Origin: a virus
Virus record (IMG/VR): IMGVR_UViG_3300018074_000007
Coordinates: 1 to 43,954 of that record
Direction: 5' to 3' (one strand)
DNA length: 43,954 nucleotides
Shown here: positions 6,457-14,352 of the stretch, piece after piece
Position numbering within the stretch: position 1 is the stretch's first letter
Layout of the letters: each line of letters starts with the position of its first letter
Made by a program: the position numbers and the translations under genes
Notes under the pieces: model-generated
Told to the model about the DNA's origin: nothing
Database searches by the model: none
Seen by the model: only the letters and a program-made list of their open reading frames with translations

Positions 6457-8417
6457 GCGTTCTCGGCGTTGACTTCGAGACCTACGGCACCGTCGAGCTG
6501 AAGCGGTCGGGCGTCTACCCGTACGCGAAGCATCACGATACCGGCATCTGGTGCATGGCCTGGGCCTTCGATGATGAAGAGCCCGCGCTGTGGCTGCCGG
6601 GCCAGTCGCTGCCCGAGCGGATCGTAGCGCACATCGCGGCGGATGGGGAGCTGCGTGCGTGGAACGCCGCGTTCGAGCGCATCATGTGGCGCGATTGTGC
6701 GGCGCGGAAGTGGGGCTGGCCGATCCCGCGTGATGAGCAGTGGCATTGCACGATGGCCGAGGCATGCGCGATGGCGCTGCCGCGCTCTCTCGATTATTGC
6801 GCGCAGGTATTGCGTTTACCGATCAACAAGGATGCGGTCGGTAAGAAGCTGATGCTCAAGATGTGCCGTCCGCGGCGTTTCGACCCGGACTCCGGCGAGC
6901 CGGTCTGGTGGGACGAGCTGGGCAACATCAAGCGGCTCGGAGAATACTGCTTGCAGGATGTCCGGGTCGAGCGGTCGGTCTATCAGCTCACGCGCCGCCT
7001 CGGCGCGAATGAGCGCGAGAAATACCTGCTCGATCAGAAGATGAATGACCGTGGCGTGCAACTCGACCGCGATCTCGTCATCAAGGCGCGCGAGCTGGCC
7101 GAGCGGGAGATCGAATGGCAGAACGCACTGCTCTCGGAAGCGACGGACGGACAGGTTGGCAGCGTAACCAAGGTCGCGAAGCTGAAGGAGTGGCTCGCGA
7201 CGCAGGGCCTTGCAACCGAGACGTTGAACAAGCAGGCGCTGGCCGAACTGCTGGATGACTCGGTGCAGCTTGCGCCCAACGTGCGGGCGGCGCTCGAAGC
7301 GCGGCAGGAGGCCGGGAAGTCCTCACTCGCGAAGCTCGATGCGATGCTCGACTGCGTCGGCCGCGACAACCGCTGCCGCGGGCTCCTGCTCTACCACGGC
7401 GCCAGCACCGGCCGCTGGTCCGGGAAGCTGATCCAGCCGCAGAACTTCACACGGGGCGAGCTGAAGCCGGACGAGATCGAACCACTCATCGAGTGGATCA
7501 AGTCGGAACCGCGACGGCTCATGGCGAGCACCGCTGCCGTGGATCGGCTCGGGCTCCTGACTGCACTCAGCTCCATGCTCCGCGGTTGCCTGATCGCGGC
7601 GCCCGGTCAGCGGCTCTTCTGTGCGGACTTCGCGGCCATCGAGGCGCGCGTCCTGGGCTGGGTGGCCAACTCGCAGCTCATGCTCGCGCAGTTCCGCGAC
7701 GGTAAACCGATCTACAAGGAAATGGCGGGGGTCATCTATCACCGCCCGCCTGCGGAGATCGTGAAGCCGTCCGAGGAATACCAGCTCGGGAAGAACACGG
7801 TCCTCGGGTGTGGATTCGGGATGGGGGAGAAGACATTCGCGAAGACGACCGGCGTGACGCCCGAGGTGGCACGCACGGCGGTCTATGCCTACCGCGACAC
7901 ATACCCGGAAGTGCCGAGGTATTGGAACAAGGTGAACACGGCGGCCCTCGATGCGGTCGAGCATCCGGGGCAGGTCTGCATGATCCCAGGATCGCCGCGC
8001 ACGGTCTTCGTCAAGCGCGGCGGCTACCTCTGGATCGTGCTGCCCTCGGGCCGTGCGCTGGCGTATGCAGCTCCGAAGATCGTGGACCGGCAGACGCCGT
8101 GGGGAGAGATGCGCCCGGCCGTCGAATACTCCGGCGTCAATAGCTACACCCACAAGTGGGAGCGCATGGCACTCTACGGCGGGCTCATCACCGAGAACAT
8201 CGTGCAGGCCATCGCGCGGGACCTGATGGCGGACGCGATGGTGCGTGTCGAGCAGGCCGGATACCCGGTGATCCTCACCGTCCATGACGAGATTGTGAGT
8301 GAGGCGAGCGTGGGTGAGCTATCCGCGTTCGTGGACCTTGTGAAGACCGTCTCCCTGTGGGCGACCGGCTGCCCGGTCGATGCCGAGGGATGGGTCGGCG
8401 AGAGGTACCGCAAATGA
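6453..8417 (+). CDS. family A DNA polymerase with 3'-5' exonuclease domain
   Basis: 654 aa from GTG 6453; a longer in-frame reading would cover the small gene upstream. The 3'-5' exonuclease motifs are VDFET (D7, E9), AWNAAFE (around 69-75) and YCLQDVRVE (around 168). The polymerase palm follows: motif A with DFAAIEARV near residue 392, motif B with LGKNTVLGCGFG, and motif C with VHDE near 610. There is no 5'-3' exonuclease domain, as in phage replicative PolA enzymes. It should be the replicative polymerase, working with the primase-helicase downstream and the DUF2815 protein upstream. The DpoZ polymerases of Z-genome phages share this architecture. Confidence 0.95.
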   Translation: MSVLGVDFETYGTVELKRSGVYPYAKHHDTGIWCMAWAFDDEEPALWLPGQSLPERIVAHIAADGELRAWNAAFERIMWRDCAARKWGWPIPRDEQWHCTMAEACAMALPRSLDYCAQVLRLPINKDAVGKKLMLKMCRPRRFDPDSGEPVWWDELGNIKRLGEYCLQDVRVERSVYQLTRRLGANEREKYLLDQKMNDRGVQLDRDLVIKARELAEREIEWQNALLSEATDGQVGSVTKVAKLKEWLATQGLATETLNKQALAELLDDSVQLAPNVRAALEARQEAGKSSLAKLDAMLDCVGRDNRCRGLLLYHGASTGRWSGKLIQPQNFTRGELKPDEIEPLIEWIKSEPRRLMASTAAVDRLGLLTALSSMLRGCLIAAPGQRLFCADFAAIEARVLGWVANSQLMLAQFRDGKPIYKEMAGVIYHRPPAEIVKPSEEYQLGKNTVLGCGFGMGEKTFAKTTGVTPEVARTAVYAYRDTYPEVPRYWNKVNTAALDAVEHPGQVCMIPGSPRTVFVKRGGYLWIVLPSGRALAYAAPKIVDRQTPWGEMRPAVEYSGVNSYTHKWERMALYGGLITENIVQAIARDLMADAMVRVEQAGYPVILTVHDEIVSEASVGELSAFVDLVKTVSLWATGCPVDAEGWVGERYRK

Positions 8418-8551
8418 AAGTCTACACCTTCGAGCTGAAGCAGGTCGTAACCATCGCAGCGGAATCTGAGGAGGAGGCGCGGGCAGTCATGGAAGAGCGC
8501 TTCGGCATCTTCGAGAGCGACTTCAACCTGACCGATATGAGGGATGCATGA
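8414..8551 (+). CDS. hypothetical protein, 45 aa
   Basis: ATG 8414 overlaps the polymerase stop (ATGA). The peptide starts as a beta strand (KVYTFELKQVVTIAAESEEE) and continues as a helix, a common arrangement in tiny phage proteins of unknown role. The stop overlaps the next ATG. No function can be assigned. Confidence 0.65.
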   Translation: MKVYTFELKQVVTIAAESEEEARAVMEERFGIFESDFNLTDMRDA

Positions 8552-8802
8552 GCGCTCCGCGTGCTCAGAACCCCCCTCAGTCTGATACGGACCAGGGGGA
8601 GATCGTTGATCCTGGAGCATCCTTGCGCACTGTTTTTGTGACTCGACCGGCAAATCCCGGTTCCCTGGAGGCTGAGAAGCTCGGCTGCATCTGTCCGGTC
8701 CTGGACAACGCGCACGGGCTGGGCGCCTGGGGCTCACGCGGGCCGGACGCTGTGTTCTGGATCAACATGCACTGTCCAGTTCACTCCACGAGCGTCCCAT
8801 GA
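8548..8802 (+). CDS. small cysteine/histidine-containing protein, 84 aa
   Basis: ATGA-coupled on both sides. The C-terminal half shows a layout that recurs in small phage proteins: GSLEAEKLGCICPVLDNAHG, an aromatic segment (DAVFWIN), then HCPVH. The two Cys-Pro-Val clusters and the final His could hold a zinc ion. The N-terminus is Pro/Ser-rich and probably disordered. Role unknown; its place after the polymerase suggests an early function. Confidence 0.65.
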   Translation: MSAPRAQNPPQSDTDQGEIVDPGASLRTVFVTRPANPGSLEAEKLGCICPVLDNAHGLGAWGSRGPDAVFWINMHCPVHSTSVP

Positions 8803-9065
8803 GAATTGAACGAGATGACAGCGGGAACGCTGTCGCGGTCATGCTATCGCGCCGCAACCTCCTCGCGTTGCTCGCGAAACTTGATGGCTTTCCAGTAGAG
8901 TCGAGGGCCACGCTCCTCGCGCCCACGATGTACGGCCGGTTCAGCGTATCGGCCGAAGAAGATGACACGCACTACGCGCATCAGTCGCGTGGGGTACATC
9001 GCAACGAAGCCGGGGCGCTGCACCCGGCCACCGAAGCACGGATTGGAGTCCTCAGCGACACATGA
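8799..9065 (+). CDS. hypothetical protein, 88 aa
   Basis: ATGA-coupled to both neighbours. The first half looks folded (MRIERDDSGNAVAVMLSRRN, then a Leu-rich helix LLALLAKLDGF); the second half is polar with several histidines. No family recognised. Position between the polymerase and the primase-helicase suggests a replication-period gene. Confidence 0.6.
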   Translation: MRIERDDSGNAVAVMLSRRNLLALLAKLDGFPVESRATLLAPTMYGRFSVSAEEDDTHYAHQSRGVHRNEAGALHPATEARIGVLSDT

Positions 9066-11485
9066 CGCAGCTCGTCCCCATCGCGCTCTTCGAGCGCGGC
9101 TACACTGATCTGATCTCCGTGATCCCGCCGAGCGCCACGCTTTCGCCGGGCTCGAAGATCGCCGCCAATCAGCTCGGGAAGGTCCCCGGCCGGATACTTG
9201 GTAACGGGACCTGGGCGGGCTACAACTGGCGCACCCACGAGGCCAGCGCGGAGGATGTACGGCGCTGGGCACTCGACGGCGCCAACCTCGGGCTGCGCGC
9301 CGGACGCTTCCCTGGTCTCGACATTGACTCGCTCGATCCCGCCGTCGTGCAGACGGTGATCCGGCTCGCGACCGAGTACCTGGGCGAGGCGCCTGTCCGC
9401 ACCGGCCGCTCGCCGAAGTGCCTGCTGATGTACCGCGCTGAGCAGCCGTTCACACGGATGCGGATGTGGTTACAGGCAGGCAATGACGCCGCCGCGTCAC
9501 CGAGCCACCTCATCGAGCTGCTTGGCGAGGGCCAGCAGTACCTCGTCTTCGGGACACACCCCGGCACGATGCGGCCCTACGAGTGGGACCGCGACATCCC
9601 TCCGGCAGACAACCTTTTGGTTGTCAACGCGGGCGCCGTTGACAAGCTCTTCCTTGCCATCCAGCAGACCTTCGAGGGCCTGGGCTACGTCGTCCGTCGC
9701 GAGGGCGATGGCCGGAAGCAGGAGCGCGCAAAGGGTGGCGATCAATCGGCGCTCGTCGCCCCGAGCATCGAGAAGCTGGTTGAGGTTGTCGGCCTGATCC
9801 CGAACACCGATCAGTTGTTTCCGTCGCGGGACGACTACATCAAGTTCGGGGCGGCGATCCGCGCCGCCTGCGGCGATGATGTCGAAGGGGGCTTCGAGGT
9901 CTTTTCGGAGTGGTGCTCCCGGTGGGCGACCGCCACCGGCAAGATCAACGAGCAAGAGACGGTGCGAGCGGATTGGCGCCGTCTCTACGCGCCGTTCTCC
10001 GTGGGCTGGCCCTGGTTGGTCGAGCTGGCGCGGGGCTTCGGGTACAATGATGCCGCCGAGGAGTTCCCGGTCGATGTGGGCGCCACGCCTCCGCACGCGG
10101 TCCCGCAGCGGGTGCGGTTGTCGGACTTGTGGCTGGCCATGAAGGTCGTCGCGGCGATAGGGGATCGGCTCCGTTACGTCCCGCAGCTCGGCCAGTGGCA
10201 TGTGTGGGACGGAAGGCGCTGGGTCCCGGATGCGATGCTCCTCGCCGAAATCGAGATCAGCGAAGCGCTCCATCAGCTCGCCGTCCAGGAGCTGTCGAGC
10301 GCCCACGGCAAGGACGCCTTCGCCGCCGCGGCGCGTGATGCCAAGACCATCGAATCGACCCGCAAGCTCTTCGACGTGGTGAAGCGCGTCCGCGCGGATC
10401 GCGCCATCGCGGTGGGAGTGGACGCCCTCGATGCGGACCCCTGGCTCCTCAACACGCCGGTCGGGGTCGTGGACCTGCGGACGGGCGCGATCACGCCCGC
10501 CCAACCCGAGCAGCTCCATACGAAGATCACGCGCGTCGGCCCGGAGGAAGGGGGCTTCATCGGGGAGTGGCGCCGCTTCCTGCTCGAAGCAACGGGTAAT
10601 GACGAGGAGCTGATCGCCTATCTCCAGCGCTACCTCGGATACTGCCTGACCGGCTGCACGAATGAGCAGATGCTCGCCTTCGTCTACGGCCCGACCGCCA
10701 CCGGCAAGTCGCGCGTCCTCACGACGATGAGCGAGATCATGCACGACTATGCCAAGAACGCGACGATGGACACGTTCACAGCGTCGAATTGGGACCGGCA
10801 CTCGACCGATGTCGCCCGGCTCGCAGGCGCGCGCCTCGTGACCGCCTCTGAGACGCAGGAGGGCCGGAAGTGGGATGAGCAACGCATCAAGCTGCTCTCC
10901 GGGGGCGACAAGGTGACCGCGCGATTCATGCGTCAGGACAACTTCGAGTTCCTGCCGCAGTTCAAACTGCTCTTCATCGGCAATCACCAGCCGCATGTTG
11001 AGACGCTCGATGATGCGATCCGGCGCCGTATCCATATCGTGCCGTTCCGAGTCCGGCCCGCCGTCCCCGATGGCACGCTCCAGGACAAGCTGCGGGCCGA
11101 GTATCCCGCGATCCTTGCCTGGATGATCGCTGGATGTTTGGCGTGGCAGCGCGGGGGGCTCAAGCCGCCGAAGCAAGTGTTGGAAACGACGCAGTCGTAC
11201 TTCGAGGACGAAGACTCTTTCGCGCGCTGGATTGAGGACTGCTGTGAGGTCGCGGACCCCGACACCGCCACGGAGGTCGGTGCCCTGTATCAGAGCTGGC
11301 GGGAATGGTGCGGCGAGAACGGCGAGCAGGCGGGATCGTTCAAACGGCTTGTGCAGGGCCTCAAGGCACGCGGCTTCATGCATTTCAAACACAACGACAC
11401 ACGACGGGCGATGTTCCGTGGGCTCACCGTCAACAAGGCGGCAGCCATGCCTTGGGAAAGGAAGGAGACCGTTGCGACCACATGA
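9062..11485 (+). CDS. primase-polymerase / D5-like superfamily 3 helicase
   Basis: 807 aa, ATGA-coupled. The N-terminal domain resembles bifunctional primase/polymerase (AEP) enzymes: NLGLRAGRFPGLDIDSLD with metal-binding D87 and D89, then APVRTGRSPKCLLMYR. A middle region with DQLFPSRDDYIKFGAAI resembles a PriCT-type domain. The C-terminal half is a P4/D5-type helicase: Walker A GPTATGKS near 545, a region with TASETQEGRKWDEQ and KLLSGGDKVTARFM, and the FIGNHQP sensor followed by DDAIRRRIHIVPF. It should prime and unwind DNA for the upstream polymerase. Confidence 0.9.
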   Translation: MTQLVPIALFERGYTDLISVIPPSATLSPGSKIAANQLGKVPGRILGNGTWAGYNWRTHEASAEDVRRWALDGANLGLRAGRFPGLDIDSLDPAVVQTVIRLATEYLGEAPVRTGRSPKCLLMYRAEQPFTRMRMWLQAGNDAAASPSHLIELLGEGQQYLVFGTHPGTMRPYEWDRDIPPADNLLVVNAGAVDKLFLAIQQTFEGLGYVVRREGDGRKQERAKGGDQSALVAPSIEKLVEVVGLIPNTDQLFPSRDDYIKFGAAIRAACGDDVEGGFEVFSEWCSRWATATGKINEQETVRADWRRLYAPFSVGWPWLVELARGFGYNDAAEEFPVDVGATPPHAVPQRVRLSDLWLAMKVVAAIGDRLRYVPQLGQWHVWDGRRWVPDAMLLAEIEISEALHQLAVQELSSAHGKDAFAAAARDAKTIESTRKLFDVVKRVRADRAIAVGVDALDADPWLLNTPVGVVDLRTGAITPAQPEQLHTKITRVGPEEGGFIGEWRRFLLEATGNDEELIAYLQRYLGYCLTGCTNEQMLAFVYGPTATGKSRVLTTMSEIMHDYAKNATMDTFTASNWDRHSTDVARLAGARLVTASETQEGRKWDEQRIKLLSGGDKVTARFMRQDNFEFLPQFKLLFIGNHQPHVETLDDAIRRRIHIVPFRVRPAVPDGTLQDKLRAEYPAILAWMIAGCLAWQRGGLKPPKQVLETTQSYFEDEDSFARWIEDCCEVADPDTATEVGALYQSWREWCGENGEQAGSFKRLVQGLKARGFMHFKHNDTRRAMFRGLTVNKAAAMPWERKETVATT

Positions 11486-12048
11486 TGACCCTGAGTGGGC
11501 GGTACCTCACCCTGGAGGATGGCACTCCGACACTAGATGACATCGCGGTCGGCCTGTCGCGTCTCCCGCGATTCGTGGGCCAGACGACGCGGCCCTATAC
11601 GGTCGCTCATCATTCTCTCGTGGTGAGTGACATGACGATCCTCGGGCGCGGCAAGGCGGAATGGTTCGGGGAACTGTCCATGCACGCGCTCTTCCATGAC
11701 GCGCATGAGATGATGACGGGCGACATCCCCACCACCTTCAAGACGCTCGACATGCGGCGGCTCCAACAGGAGCTGGACGCACGTCTCTACAACGCCTTCG
11801 GACTCCCGAAGCCGCGTGCTATTCACCGGGAGCTGGTCAAGCAATACGACCGACAGGCGCTCCTTGCCGAGGCGTACGTCCTGACGCCTGCCACGACATA
11901 CGAGCGCATTTGCGAAGAAACGGAATCCCACGCGGAGACCATGTTCATCGAGGTAGTCGAGAAACGGAGTACCGAGACTCCCGAGGAAGCCGCGGATGAC
12001 TTCAGCGCCATCGCCAGCGTGTTGATCGGGAAATGGGGGACGCCATGA
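11482..12048 (+). CDS. HD-domain nucleotidohydrolase, YfbR/DatZ-like
   Basis: 188 aa from ATG 11482, overlapping the primase stop. The metal-binding HD set is present: H44 in YTVAHHS, H72-D73 in FHDAHE, and D123 in KQYDRQ. The start (SGRYLTLEDGTPTLDDIA) and RFVGQTTRPYTVAHHS are typical of phage relatives. Family members remove phosphates from deoxynucleotides: YfbR is a 5'-deoxynucleotidase and cyanophage S-2L DatZ is a dATP triphosphohydrolase. Substrate cannot be decided from sequence. The next gene is a DUF5664/MazZ-like protein, so the pair probably adjusts the dNTP pool during replication. Confidence 0.8.
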   Translation: MMTLSGRYLTLEDGTPTLDDIAVGLSRLPRFVGQTTRPYTVAHHSLVVSDMTILGRGKAEWFGELSMHALFHDAHEMMTGDIPTTFKTLDMRRLQQELDARLYNAFGLPKPRAIHRELVKQYDRQALLAEAYVLTPATTYERICEETESHAETMFIEVVEKRSTETPEEAADDFSAIASVLIGKWGTP

Positions 12049-12401
12049 GAGAATACGAAACGGGCGCGACCCGCGACACCGCGGAGGGGAAGTTCGACTA
12101 CGAGGGGTTCCTCGCCCCGCGTGTCCTACGTCGGTTCGCTGAATACATGCACCAGCACCGGGTCCAAGCGGATGGACAGCTCCGCGACAGCGACAACTGG
12201 CAGAAAGGGATGCCGCTGGAGGATTACCTGAAGAGCGGGTTCCGGCACTTCATGGATTGGTGGACCGCCCACCGCGCGGGCCGGATTGATGAAGAGGCGC
12301 TGTGTGCGCTGCTCTTCAACACGATGGGGTACCTGTTTGAGGCCACCCGCCCGGCCGTGATTGCGGGCTTCCTCTCGCCCCCTCGGGGCTGCGCCGAATG
12401 A
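12045..12401 (+). CDS. DUF5664 / MazZ-like dNTP diphosphohydrolase-family protein
   Basis: 118 aa from ATG 12045 (overlap with the HD gene). It matches the pattern I know for DUF5664, now named for dATP/dGTP diphosphohydrolase N-terminal domains: ETGATRDTAEGKFDYEGF, then DNWQKGMPLEDYLKSGFRHF, a linker, and DEEALCALLFNTMGYLFE. This is an all-alpha, MazG-like arrangement with acidic residues on helices that would bind metal. MazZ of Z-genome phages belongs to this group, but most members have not been tested. Pairing with the HD hydrolase suggests control of purine deoxynucleotides. Confidence 0.75.
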   Translation: MREYETGATRDTAEGKFDYEGFLAPRVLRRFAEYMHQHRVQADGQLRDSDNWQKGMPLEDYLKSGFRHFMDWWTAHRAGRIDEEALCALLFNTMGYLFEATRPAVIAGFLSPPRGCAE

Positions 12402-12574
12402 CCCCCGCCCTGCGTTCGGACATCCTGACTTTGCAGGAAGTCGCGGCGTGGCTCAAGATCACCCCTCGGCATGTTCTGCGGCTCGGGATACCCTGTTGTG
12501 ACCTGGGCCACAAGACTAAGCGCTTCCTGGAGGCCGATATACGGGCCTGGCTGGAGCGCCGCCGGAGCACTTGA
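12398..12574 (+). CDS. excisionase-like helix-turn-helix protein, 58 aa
   Basis: Short gene from ATG 12398 (ATGA overlap). The sequence LTLQEVAAWLKITPRHVLRL is a winged helix-turn-helix of the excisionase/AlpA (MerR-like) type, and LEADIRAWLERRR is the usual ending, where the wing leads into a basic helix. Its position two genes upstream of the integrase makes it a good candidate for the recombination directionality factor. It could instead be a small transcription regulator, because a perfect 17-bp dyad lies 6 nt after its stop. Confidence 0.75.
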   Translation: MTPALRSDILTLQEVAAWLKITPRHVLRLGIPCCDLGHKTKRFLEADIRAWLERRRST

Positions 12575-12598
12575 TTCGAGATACCAGACTGGTATCTT
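12571..12598 (+). promoter_or_regulatory. putative promoter for the integrase pair, with embedded operator
   Basis: TTGATT at 12571-12576 and TATCTT at 12593-12598 are separated by 16 bp and resemble sigma-70 -35 and -10 boxes (four of six matches each). The -10 is preceded by TGG, giving an extended -10 form. The dyad at 12580-12596 fills the spacer and overlaps the -10, so a bound protein should block or remodel transcription. The downstream gene at 12626 has a good ribosome-binding site (GGGGAG). By eye only; not tested. Confidence 0.5.
12580..12596. promoter_or_regulatory. operator-like 17-bp dyad, perfect copy
   Basis: GATACCA-GAC-TGGTATC is a perfect inverted repeat with 7-bp arms and a 3-bp centre, the size of lambdoid repressor operators. 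Three further copies with one or two changes lie at 41702, 43327 and 43350. It sits between the likely -35 and -10 of the promoter for the 12626 gene and integrase. The binding protein is not identified. Confidence 0.7.
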
Positions 12599-12625
12599 TC
12601 AGGTAACCTCAACAGGGGAGCACAG

Positions 12626-13123
12626 ATGGTCGTAACGGTGATTCTTGGCAAGTCGAAGGGTGGTGGGCTGGCCAAGCTGGAGATTTCCTTGACGGACGGG
12701 GAGTTCAGTGTCTGCGGCGAGACGCGCCATAGCGGCGGGCAGAACATTGACCACATCCACGAGGAAATCTCGACGTGGGACCCCGGCGCGCAGGAGAAGC
12801 TCGCCAAGGTTCGCGCGTGGTGGGAGCGGTGGCACCTGAATCACATGAGGGCCGGGTGCGAGCACCAGCGCGCCGAGAAGTGGGCTGAGCGCCCGATTGA
12901 TCCCTCGAAGCCGACCAACGCCTACGGCATTCACTTCGAGGGGCAGCAGCACGCATCATGGAACATGCTGACCTGGGTCTCGCGGAAGGAGCACCCGCAG
13001 GGCCTGTTGTCGGAGCCATGCCCGACCTGCGGTTATAAGTACGGGTCGGCGTGGTTGAAGGAGGAAATCCCGGCTGATGTCGTGGCCGAGATCGAGACAT
13101 TCCTTAGCCAGGAGGCCAAGTGA
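12626..13123 (+). CDS. conserved phage protein of unknown function, 165 aa
   Basis: ATG 12626 follows GGGGAG at proper spacing. The middle and C-terminal parts match a phage protein type I recognise without a function: WERWHLNHMRAGCEHQRAEK, then ASWNMLTWVSRKEHPQGLL and PCPTCGYKYGSAWL. Cys/His residues (GCEHQ, CPTCG) suggest metal binding. It is coupled by GTGA overlap to the integrase, so both come from the operator-controlled promoter upstream. A role in lysogeny or simple hitch-hiking are both possible. Confidence 0.7.
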   Translation: MVVTVILGKSKGGGLAKLEISLTDGEFSVCGETRHSGGQNIDHIHEEISTWDPGAQEKLAKVRAWWERWHLNHMRAGCEHQRAEKWAERPIDPSKPTNAYGIHFEGQQHASWNMLTWVSRKEHPQGLLSEPCPTCGYKYGSAWLKEEIPADVVAEIETFLSQEAK

Positions 13124-14166
13124 GTCGCGGACTCGGACGAGTCTACCGGCAGCCGGGGTCCGGCAAGTGGATGCTGGACTACACGGTCGGTGGCGTGCGC
13201 CACCGGGAGCCGAGTGGGACCAAGGTGAAGGCTGACGCGCAGACGATGCTGCGTCAGAAGATCGGGGACCGGGAGACCGGCAAGATCGTCGGGCGCCCGG
13301 ACAAGGTGACGCTCGTGGACCTGAAGAATGGTCTGGAGCGGCACTACACGCGCGAGAACAACCGCTCTTGGTCGAGCGCGAAGTACGCATTCGCGCATCT
13401 GGAGCGGCTGCTCGGCCCAATCACCCCGGCGTCAGACCTGACGACGGCGCGGTTGAGCTGGTACCTCGATATGCGCCTGAAGGAAGGCGCGGCGCGTTCC
13501 ACCGTGCGGAGTGAGATCGCGAATCTCAATTCAGCGTTCACGGTGGCGGTCGTGGAGGATCAGGTCCTGGCCTCGAAGCCGACGTTCGCGATGCCGACCG
13601 TCCATAACGCACGGTCGGGGTTCTTCGAGAACGGGGATGTGGCGGCGCTGATGCTGGAGCTGCCCACGCCCTTGCACCGCAGCATCGTGCGGTTCGCGTC
13701 GTTCACCGGCTGGCGGCGCGGCGAGATTCTCGGCCTCACCTGGGATCAAATCAATCTGGAGTCCAAGGTGGTTCGGATCGACCCGCCGACCGAGGCCAAG
13801 CGGGCGAAGGGGAATGATGCCCGGACGATCCCGTTCGCCAAGACGCCGCTCGACGCGCTGTTGCAGGAGCGTTGGGCTGAGCGCGATGGTCCGTTCGTGT
13901 TCCACAAGGACGGGAAGCGGCTCCAGACGTTCTACAAGGTCTGGAAGTCGGCCTGCAAGCGAGCTGGGCTCCAGGGGCGACGGGTGCATGACTTCCGGCG
14001 CTCAGCGGCGCGCGATCTCGTCAACTCGGGCGTGCCGGAGAAGGTCGCCATGCAGATCGTGGGCTGGAAGACGCGGGCGATGTTCGACCGCTATCACATC
14101 GTGAACGAGGCCGACGTGGCCGAGGCGCTCCAGAAGCGGGAGCAGAAACAGAGGGCTGCGGCATAG
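13120..14166 (+). CDS. int: tyrosine recombinase (integrase)
   Basis: 348 aa from GTG 13120 (GTGA overlap). An N-terminal arm-binding region is followed by a SAM-like core-binding domain (about 70-160) and the catalytic domain. Catalytic residues visible are Arg near 198 in TGWRRGEILGLTW, the His/Arg box HDFRR near 290, the W/H position in GWKTRAMF and the nucleophile Tyr near 325 in DRYHIV. The gene ends within the first of two tandem 11-bp repeats and 60 bp before a tRNA-derived attachment core. It should catalyse integration at a tRNA-Thr gene. Confidence 0.95.
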   Translation: MSRGLGRVYRQPGSGKWMLDYTVGGVRHREPSGTKVKADAQTMLRQKIGDRETGKIVGRPDKVTLVDLKNGLERHYTRENNRSWSSAKYAFAHLERLLGPITPASDLTTARLSWYLDMRLKEGAARSTVRSEIANLNSAFTVAVVEDQVLASKPTFAMPTVHNARSGFFENGDVAALMLELPTPLHRSIVRFASFTGWRRGEILGLTWDQINLESKVVRIDPPTEAKRAKGNDARTIPFAKTPLDALLQERWAERDGPFVFHKDGKRLQTFYKVWKSACKRAGLQGRRVHDFRRSAARDLVNSGVPEKVAMQIVGWKTRAMFDRYHIVNEADVAEALQKREQKQRAAA

Positions 14167-14178
14167 TTGCGGCATAGT
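14157..14178 (+). repeat. tandem 11-bp repeats, probable integrase arm-type sites (left)
   Basis: TGCGGCATAGT occurs twice head to tail (14157-14167 and 14168-14178). The first copy includes the integrase stop codon. The same motif, with A in place of G at position two, is paired again on the other side of the attachment core. Paired direct repeats on both sides of a core are the usual layout of arm-type binding sites for lambda-like integrases. Confidence 0.75.
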
Positions 14179-14226
14179 TTTCGGTTTCCGCAGGGTTGGT
14201 CAAAACGTAAGTCCTTCTGTTGCAAG

Positions 14227-14270
14227 AGCCACCGGGGAGATTTGAACTCCCGACCGCTCGATTACGAATC
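14227..14270 (-). other. attP: attP core: 3' half of a tRNA-Thr (CGU) gene
   Basis: Read on the minus strand, the segment carries the 3' half of a tRNA. It begins with the anticodon loop TTCGTAA (anticodon CGU), then the 3' anticodon-stem strand TCGAG, variable loop CGGTC, T arm GGGAG-TTCAAAT-CTCCC, acceptor 3' strand CGGTGGC and discriminator T. The 5' half is missing: a perfect partner for TCGAG is not present. Integrase lies on the tRNA 3' side and phage genes on the other, so this is attP and not attL or attR. Integration would restore an intact host tRNA gene. Confidence 0.88.
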
Positions 14271-14300
14271 CGGGGCCGCTGAGCGCGGCCCCGGTTTTTT
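14270..14300 (+). terminator. intrinsic terminator after the integrase gene
   Basis: A perfect 10-bp GC stem, CCGGGGCCGC (14270-14279) and GCGGCCCCGG (14285-14294), with loop TGAGC, is followed by six T residues. This is a strong rho-independent terminator for the rightward arm. It starts at the very end of the attachment core, so recombination would separate the integrase gene from this terminator. Confidence 0.9.
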
Positions 14301-14352
14301 GTGCTCAAGTGAGTAGGAATGAGACACTATTTACACCCCCTGTCCGACATGG

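Noticed and set aside
14227-14270. Functional tRNA-Thr gene
   Set aside because: Only the 3' half is present; the 5' acceptor, D arm and 5' anticodon strand are missing.
14224-14270. attL or attR of an integrated prophage
   Set aside because: Integrase lies on the tRNA 3' side while the 5' half is absent, the arrangement expected of attP only.
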